The position numbers and the translations under genes were made by a program. Under the pieces are notes generated by a model. That model was not told the origin of the DNA and did not search any database. It saw nothing but the letters and a program-made list of their open reading frames with translations. DNA of 64,000 nt from positions 103,904,580 through 103,968,579 of the forward strand of contig CM071595.1 in the NCBI GenBank assembly GCA_036435485.1, in the 5' to 3' direction. Of the stretch, positions 58,835 to 64,000 are shown in pieces. Numbering within the stretch: position 1 is the first letter of the stretch; every line of letters begins with the position of its first letter. This stretch comes from Saposhnikovia divaricata (lineage: Eukaryota > Streptophyta > Magnoliopsida > Apiales > Apiaceae).

Positions 58835-59065
58835 CCGGAGCCGTTAGCGCCGTCTAGCACCGTTTAGCATCGTTTAGTGTCGTTTAGCGTTGTTTAGTGC
58901 TGTTAGCACCATTTAATGCCGTTATTGTCGAAAGCACTTTTAGTGTCGTAAGCACCATTAGTGCCGTTAGCGCCGTTTAATGCCGTTTAGCACCGTTTAG
59001 TGTCGTATAGTGTCGCTTAACATCGTTTAAGGCTGATTAGTGCCGATTAGCATCGTTTAAGCATA
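58835..59065 (+). repeat. CCGTTTAG-type short tandem array
   Basis: About twenty variants of CCGTTTAGCA / TCGTTTAGTG at 9-12 bp spacing. Confidence 0.85.
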
Positions 59066-59248
59066 GTCGTAAATGTGTCGGTAGCTCCACGCTTTACATC
59101 AAGACGATACCCGTGAAACACTAGTGTAAACTAAAATCCCCATATAAGGGTAGGAAAATTAAGTACTCCCAGGTAAGGGATAAAAAGGACCCCGAGTCTC
59201 GAAAAAGAAAATTATAACTTCTACGACAACTTGATTAGTTTTCGTAGA

Positions 59249-59262
59249 TTTTGGGGGGCAAA
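59249..59262 (+). promoter_or_regulatory. Polypurine tract of the Tat-like element
   Basis: TTTTGGGGGGCAAA directly before the 3' LTR. Confidence 0.85.
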
Positions 59263-59883
59263 TGATATAGGTTAAAAATAAGCCCTAAAGACACAATTAA
59301 TGTTGCATTAATTAGACCTAGCTTGGTCCAGATATGAAGCCCATTAATGAGGCCCAAAATCCTAATTCAATATTAAATTCGTAGTTAATATTGAGGGTGA
59401 TTAACAGCTTGCAAATAAGAGTCAAACAAGAAAATAATATCTTTATGAGTAGCCTACAAGGCACCTAATCGCACAAGGAAACTGATTCCTACAAAGAATG
59501 ATCTAGAATCGGGCCTAAGGAGATGGCTTGGCCACCAAGTCTCCCAACCCTATTCTAAGTCTTAGGCTCCCAACGCCTATATAAGGGCCTGACCCCTCAT
59601 TTTCAGAGCTACGTTTTTTGGCAGAGCTCAATACGTCACTTACGTTTCAGGCTTAATCCTCGAATAATGACATACAAGCCACTACGTCTTTGGTGTGCCC
59701 TAGCCGCCATAGCCCCGAGGGCGAACACCAAGAACTACGGTTTGGCTTGATTCTCAATATCGAGATACGTAGGCATTTTGTGAGGACTGATCAGTCTCGA
59801 ACGTGGAAACAGCCATTGAAGCTCGAAGCTCTCCAACCCTAGCATTAAATACAAATCGATAACCTAGTTTTTATTCCACAACA
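59263..59883 (+). repeat. 3' LTR of the Tat-like element
   Basis: 621 bp, same length as the 5' LTR; ends TTCCACAACA, then resumes tandem unit 2. Confidence 0.92.
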
Positions 59884-59935
59884 ATATTATTTTAACATTT
59901 TTTGATTTTTTATCCTTGTATTGCCATTTAATTAA

Positions 59936-60320
59936 TCTATACTAATATATAATAAGCAAACTAAGGTATATTTTGGTTGTTTGGTTCAACCATTTAAAAG
60001 AATAGTGACCGTTAGATATTTAGTAAATAGATAATAACCGTTAGATCTAATAATATAGAATATTCTATGTTTAAATCCCTCTTCTAAAGATCCAAGGTTC
60101 GAATTCCATCAACAACAAATTTATATTAAGATTTTATATTATTAGTTCTGAACAATACATATCATTTATTGAATAACTATTATTATTACTAAAATTTTTA
60201 TTATTTAATATTACAAAGTTAAATTATATCCATAATGAATTATTATACTTTGTTTTGTTTAATGCTATAATTTTGAAAATATTTAAAAATAACTCGTGCT
60301 TTCCACGAAATATAAACTAG
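59936..60320 (+). mobile_element. Non-autonomous Helitron (385 bp, complete ends)
   Basis: 5' end TCTATACTAATATATAA; 3' end a perfect 5-bp-stem hairpin TCGTG-CTTTC-CACGA (60294-60308), 12 bases before the terminal CTAG. It sits between A (59935) and T (60321), the Helitron AT target. No helicase or Rep coding; it would depend on an autonomous relative. Confidence 0.85.
60294..60320 (+). terminator. Helitron 3' hairpin and CTAG end
   Basis: Stem 60294-60298 with 60304-60308, loop CTTTC, CTAG at 60317-60320. This is the rolling-circle termination signal of Helitrons. Confidence 0.85.
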
Positions 60321-61208
60321 TATATAATAATAGATAGATTATCTACACCGTCGCTGTTATCTTTAATTTATAGCATCTCGCAGTGGTCATAATGTCTTTT
60401 TCTTTAGCGTAGTAATTATAAAAGGTTGAGTCAAACACAGACCGCAAATTTAATTATGCAAATTGCGAATTTTTTTCTTAATTATCGTTGCTTTTTAAAA
60501 TTGAAAAATTTAAGAGGTTGCTTCTTAAAAATGTGTCCACCCCTCTCTTCTCTGGCACTGTTGTTCTCACGAATTTCACAGCCACTAAATTGTTAGATTT
60601 AGACAAATCGTACGGTTTGATATTATAAAATGTGTAAATAATTGCAAAACAATTTCTCAATGAGATTAGTTTTTCTGAAATTAACTCACATAAATTTTAT
60701 GAGATTAAAAAAATTTCCTATATAAATACACGATGGTGTTATTGTAATTACAGAAAATTATATAAATTTACAAAAATGTCATTACTATTTTATACTAAGA
60801 AACACTTGCATCTCATATAAGTTCCTCTTGGAACTTTATTCTCTTTCTCAATTTATCATGAAGCAATATAGTATGTGTTTTGTATGAATTTTCCATCTTC
60901 CTAGTCCGTAGAAAACATTTAGGATTATTATGCTACATATATTAAAAATCCATAGCTATCGAAAATCAAATTTTCTTTTTTAAACAAAACTTATAAAATT
61001 TTAAGTAGTAAACAAATAATAAACTATTAAAAAAAGTGCTTTAATAATGTTCAAATGTGATACCTTAACTTTATTGTGCTAAATTAAACTACCTTAACTT
61101 AAACGACGGTCTACAAACTTTAATTGTGTATATGTATACATTGAAACGAGTCGAACATTTAACTCAATTATCCCCTCTTTTTCAAACATATAGCTGCTTG
61201 CAACAAAA
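60321..61208. other. Upstream region of the GT14-like gene
   Basis: AT-rich DNA without credible frames; it should hold the promoter of the gene at 61209. I see no decisive TATA box (TATATGTATA near 61129-61138 is possible). Confidence 0.5.
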
Positions 61209-61715
61209 ATGGGCAACCACAATCCTCCAACTACTAAAACCACTCCCATATTTAACATTTTTCAGCTCAAATATGTCCTATATTTGCTTCTTTTTTTCGT
61301 AGGCGTATCAATTGGTACATTAAACAGTTTATATTTTAAGAGCCTCTCATTCAACATACAAAGCTTCATTTTCACCTCTTCTTTCATATCGTCGCAACCA
61401 ATGCCACCATTTCCACCACCACCACCGCGACGGCCCGAAGAAGTAGTGATCGTGTCATCCATCAATGCAACTACTTCTAATGAAACATGTAATGATAATT
61501 GTAGTAGTACTACTTCCCGTCTTGTTACATTGAAGGAACAAACATCTATCATGCATAATATGAGTGACAAGGAGTTGCTTTGGCTTGCTTCTATGGTTCC
61601 AAAAATTCGAGATTTTTCGTATAAGCATGTCCCGAAAGTAGCTTTTATGTTCTTGACACCAGGCTCGTTGCCACTATCACCTTTGTGGGAGATGTTCTTT
61701 AAAGGACATGAAGAC
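61209..61715 (+). pseudogene. 5' coding fragment of a Core-2/I-branching (GT14, DUF266) glycosyltransferase-like gene
   Basis: 169 undisturbed codons from the ATG at 61209 (context AAAAATGGG). Residues about 17-40 (LKYVLYLLLFFVGVSIGTL) form one membrane anchor, as in type II Golgi glycosyltransferases. A Pro-rich stalk and a Ser/Asn-rich part follow. Then comes the family signature MSDKELLWLASMVPKI, VPKVAFMFLTPGSLPLSPLW and FFKGHE, the N-terminus of the plant DUF266/BC10-like domain. The coding sequence stops being gene-like exactly at 61716, where an LTR begins. The rest of the domain is not in the window. The gene is broken unless the insertion is removed from the RNA. Confidence 0.75.
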
Positions 61716-62543
61716 TGTTGTGAGAAAATTCCACAACAACAGCCCGAGAGAATATCGTTGGAATAACAAGAATTATCGTTGGATATCGAATGTTGAAGCA
61801 GGTTCGCATGTTCGCAGCTTCAGTTTCAGCTTTAGCTCTAGCTGCCGGAGCGGGTGGAGATTTGTGGTGTTTTGGGGCTGAATCGGCAAGGTCACCGGAC
61901 AATATGGCATTAAATTCCGGCCAAGATGTGTCCGGGAAAGTATCACTAAGGTTACACGTGCCTTGTGTAGAGAGAAGTGAAATTCCGAACCCCCTTGCCA
62001 ACTGCCTACATATCCTATTTATAGGAAGCCCCGATGTAGTTCTTTAGGTCATGGACTCCTTTTTTGAGCAATAAATCACGTTTTTGATGTATTTTATCCT
62101 TCTTCCAATACTGATCTTGAAGTGTTTGCGTAGAAATAAGAGTCCTACTTCTAGTATACCACTAGAAGTCCATTTATCCATGTATTTTCATGTAATTATC
62201 CACATATATATTTATATATGATGTGTATAACGAGTATATCTCATTTGATGTAGTAGAATCCATCTCAAAGTTCATCTCTTTAGTCCAGTTCCGTGCTCCT
62301 AAAATTTAGGAGATAATCCTTATCCAAAACAACGAACCTGGCGGATGGAGGTGGAGCTGCAGTCGCCACCTCCACCTCCAGAGCTTCCCCCAAAATCTCC
62401 ACCTCCAGAGCTTCCCTCAAACTCTCCACCTCCACAACGGGACCTCCATAGCTGAACCTCAAATGTTATTCAAACCACTCCAATTGGGCCCCCAAATATC
62501 CATGGGCCTAAAATTAAATCCATTATAAATTTTGGGCACAACA
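61716..62543 (-). repeat. 3' LTR of element D (828 bp)
   Basis: On the minus strand it starts TGTTGTGCCC at 62543 and ends CTCACAACA at 61716. TATAAATA lies at 62026-62033 on the minus strand. A 27-bp CTCCACCTCCAGAGCTTCC-type triplication lies at 62345-62440. A frame at 61790-62047 crosses it but matches nothing. Confidence 0.78.
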
Positions 62544-62556
62544 ACTACCCCCCGGT
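62544..62556 (-). promoter_or_regulatory. Polypurine tract of element D
   Basis: Minus strand CCGGGGGGTAGT immediately before the LTR start. Confidence 0.75.
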
Positions 62557-62636
62557 TCCTTGATGTCATGAAATGAGAAAGGAACCAATACAAGAAGAGG
62601 CCCAATCCTTTCTTACATTCTCAGATAGACACATAG

Positions 62637-62766
62637 CTTCAACACTGTACTTCCAAGCTTAGATGAGCTGATTCGGCGTAAGAAACAGAAAATAAAATGC
62701 TCTTCAACACAATACTTCCAAGCTTACATGAGCTGATTCGGCGTAAGAAACAGAAAATAAAATGCT
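62637..62766. repeat. 65-bp tandem duplication in element D
   Basis: CTTCAACAC starts at 62637 and 62702. The two units share ACTTCCAAGCTTA, GATTCGGCGTAAGAAACAG and AAATAAAATGC with few changes. Confidence 0.9.
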
Positions 62767-63304
62767 TCCGCATTTATCCCTCAATCTGAATCCTTGAGTG
62801 AAATCCTTCCGTATACCTTAGATCACGTATGACATTCCAGTTCCAGTTATAAGCTTCCTCAGCTTCGCAGCTGAACCTACTAGCTTCCGACATTTTCCCT
62901 TGAAAACCATAATCTGACTCCTCGAGATGCTTCTCTTTCCTGCTAAGTTAACCTTCGTGTAAGAATTCCTTGTGAGCCACACCATGGAGCTTCCGTATGG
63001 AGCTCCTGCTGTTGCAAAGATACCTTAACATCCCAAACCAGAGCTACGACTATAACTTGAAATGGTGATTAGTAGCATGAGCTAAGTAGCTCATATATAT
63101 AATGCATACAACTCATACATAGAGAAGACATGCATGTAAATATGAATATATGAGTACCAATGATTCTGTTGCTGCCTCTATAATCAAGCAGAACCTTGAT
63201 GAACACACTCTCCAAGACATAATGCCACAATTTTAAGAAAATTCTATGAACCAATCTCAATGATCCTCCTAAGATGTTGTTAAGTTTCCCGGGACTTCAT
63301 GAAT

Positions 63305-63400
63305 ATGTGCCCATAAATCTTGGGACTTTTCCAAATCGTGCCCATAAACTATAGGACTTTCCAAACCATGCCCATAAACCATGGGGCTTTTCCCAAGTAT
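63305..63400. repeat. Short degenerate tandem repeat in element D
   Basis: TGCCCATAAA recurs at about 63308, 63340 and 63370, each followed by a GGGACTTTTCCAAA-like phrase (period about 31-33 bp). Confidence 0.75.
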
Positions 63401-64000
63401 ATCTATAATCCATAAGTTGTAGGTGATCTTATATGCGTACCTCTCAAGAAGGACCAAAGGAAGGTTATAGAGACCTCCTCAATTGCTGATATGTCTTTCC
63501 AAGTGGTTACATAATGGGGCATATAGCGTGCCTAGGTACCTACTTAACAGCTTCAGCTAGCAAGTTTGAAAGCATTTTTGAAATCCATGCATTGTGAAAG
63601 TAAATGTATATGAAATGATGGCCTTTTTCATTATAAATCCATGTAAATTTGTTTCCTTGAAATCATATGATATGCGCATTTTGATAATCATGACCTAATG
63701 CAATGCAAAAGATAATGATCCGTAAGAAAAGATGAGGTTCGAGTGATGTTTTTAGCTTAAAGCTATGAAAAATTTCCATCCATGTACATAAAACATGCAT
63801 GATAATGAATATGTAAAAACATGAGAGTAGAACTTATCCTTTTCCTGGTTCAGCTTTAGATCAGGTTCGGTCATCCAACCTGCTTGGTAGAAGCTCCCAC
63901 TTTGTAAGCTTATAATGAGAAGCTCTTTTCCAATCTACCAGCTCTTGCACAAAAACCTGATGTACCCCCCGAGCCATTGGATTTCCTTTCGATATGACAT

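Larger units (their letters stand above)
52174..59883 (+). mobile_element. Tat-like Ty3/gypsy element lacking RT and integrase
   Basis: LTRs 52174-52794 and 59263-59883 are both 621 bp, begin TGATAT and end CACAACA, with about 33 differences (about 5%) by eye. Flanks ATAAA and ATATT are an imperfect target duplication; unit 1 of the tandem repeat shows ATATT at the empty site. The primer site TGGCGCCGTCTGTAGGAA and the gag/protease wording are of the Tat group. From 55255 the coding region jumps into RNase H fragments, and the last 3.5 kb is repeat-rich non-coding DNA. It is non-autonomous. Confidence 0.9.
52035..60290. repeat. 552-bp tandem unit 2, interrupted by the Tat-like element
   Basis: Unit 2 consists of 52035-52173 and 59884-60290, about 546 bp together. 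Unit 1 supplies the uninterrupted version of the insertion site. Confidence 0.8.
61716..64000 (-). mobile_element. LTR retrotransposon D, minus strand (runs off the window)
   Basis: An LTR (61716-62543) with TGTTGTG/CACAACA ends, a minus-strand TATA box, and a polypurine tract just to its right show the 3' end of a minus-strand element. The rest lies at 62560 onward and beyond the window. No coding is recognised in the part seen. The left flanking bases AAGAC (61711-61715) are its expected target duplication. Confidence 0.75.
62560..64000 (-). other. Internal 3' region of element D
   Basis: Non-coding as far as visible, with short tandem repeats at 62637-62766 and 63305-63400. Confidence 0.5.

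Noticed and set aside
58835..59065. Possible telomere-like repeat (contains GTTTAG)
   Set aside because: Units are 9-12 bp with CCGTTTAGCA variants, not TTTAGGG, and lie inside a retrotransposon.
61790..62047. Downstream exon of the GT14-like gene
   Set aside because: It lies entirely within the LTR of element D (TATA box, LTR termini) and has no GT14 motifs.

Overview
This is nuclear DNA of a flowering plant, probably a eudicot. The evidence is the set of plant-type LTR retrotransposons (Athila-like, Tat-like and chromovirus-like Ty3/gypsy; Sirevirus-like Ty1/copia), a plant L1-type LINE with a C-terminal RNase H, a plant Helitron, a Mutator-type MITE, and one fragment of a plant glycosyltransferase gene. 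There is no operon structure and no rRNA. Almost the whole window is a transposon nest, and every transposon coding region is broken by stops, frame changes or deletions. I did not recognise the species.

Layout. (1) 1-25544: a minus-strand Ty3/gypsy element (A) with LTR copies over 4 kb (130-4463 and 21351-25544); its left end lies at or beyond the window edge and its interior is badly decayed. Inside it, with a perfect GCTTT target duplication, sits a plus-strand Athila-like element (5438-16933) with LTRs of 2239 and 2205 bp, a tRNA-Asp-type primer site and a recognisable gag-PR-RT-RH-INT. (2) 25664-49405: one minus-strand LINE of about 5.3 kb between 11-bp target duplications (AATTGATTAAT), cut into three pieces by two plus-strand copia elements. 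Copia 1 is 28951-39182 (TSD GAACA). It has lost nearly all of RT/RNase H and carries a 4.7 kb accessory reading frame. Copia 2 is 39356-47598 (TSD ATTAA). A 365-bp Mutator-type fold-back MITE (9-bp TSD TTGTATAAA) lies in the 3' LTR of copia 2. (3) 49417-51482: AT-rich DNA without a gene. (4) 51483-60320: a 552-bp tandem duplication containing a small Helitron. The second unit is interrupted by a plus-strand Tat-like gypsy element (52174-59883) that lacks RT and integrase and is full of tandem repeats. (5) 61209-61715: the 5' coding end of a Core-2/I-branching (GT14, DUF266) glycosyltransferase-like gene, cut by a further minus-strand LTR retrotransposon (D, from 61716 to beyond the window).

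Order of events read from the nesting: element A before Athila; LINE before copia 1 and copia 2; copia 2 before the MITE; the Helitron tandem duplication before the Tat-like element; the GT14 gene before element D. LTR pairs differ by roughly 2-5% by eye, so these are fairly recent insertions whose open frames have already decayed. The only host gene seen is the GT14 fragment. The most unusual items are the RT-less copia element with its large accessory frame, the Helitron tandem whose terminator hairpin is present only in the last unit, the LTR-like segment inside copia 2 gag, and the repeat-rich RT-less Tat-like element.
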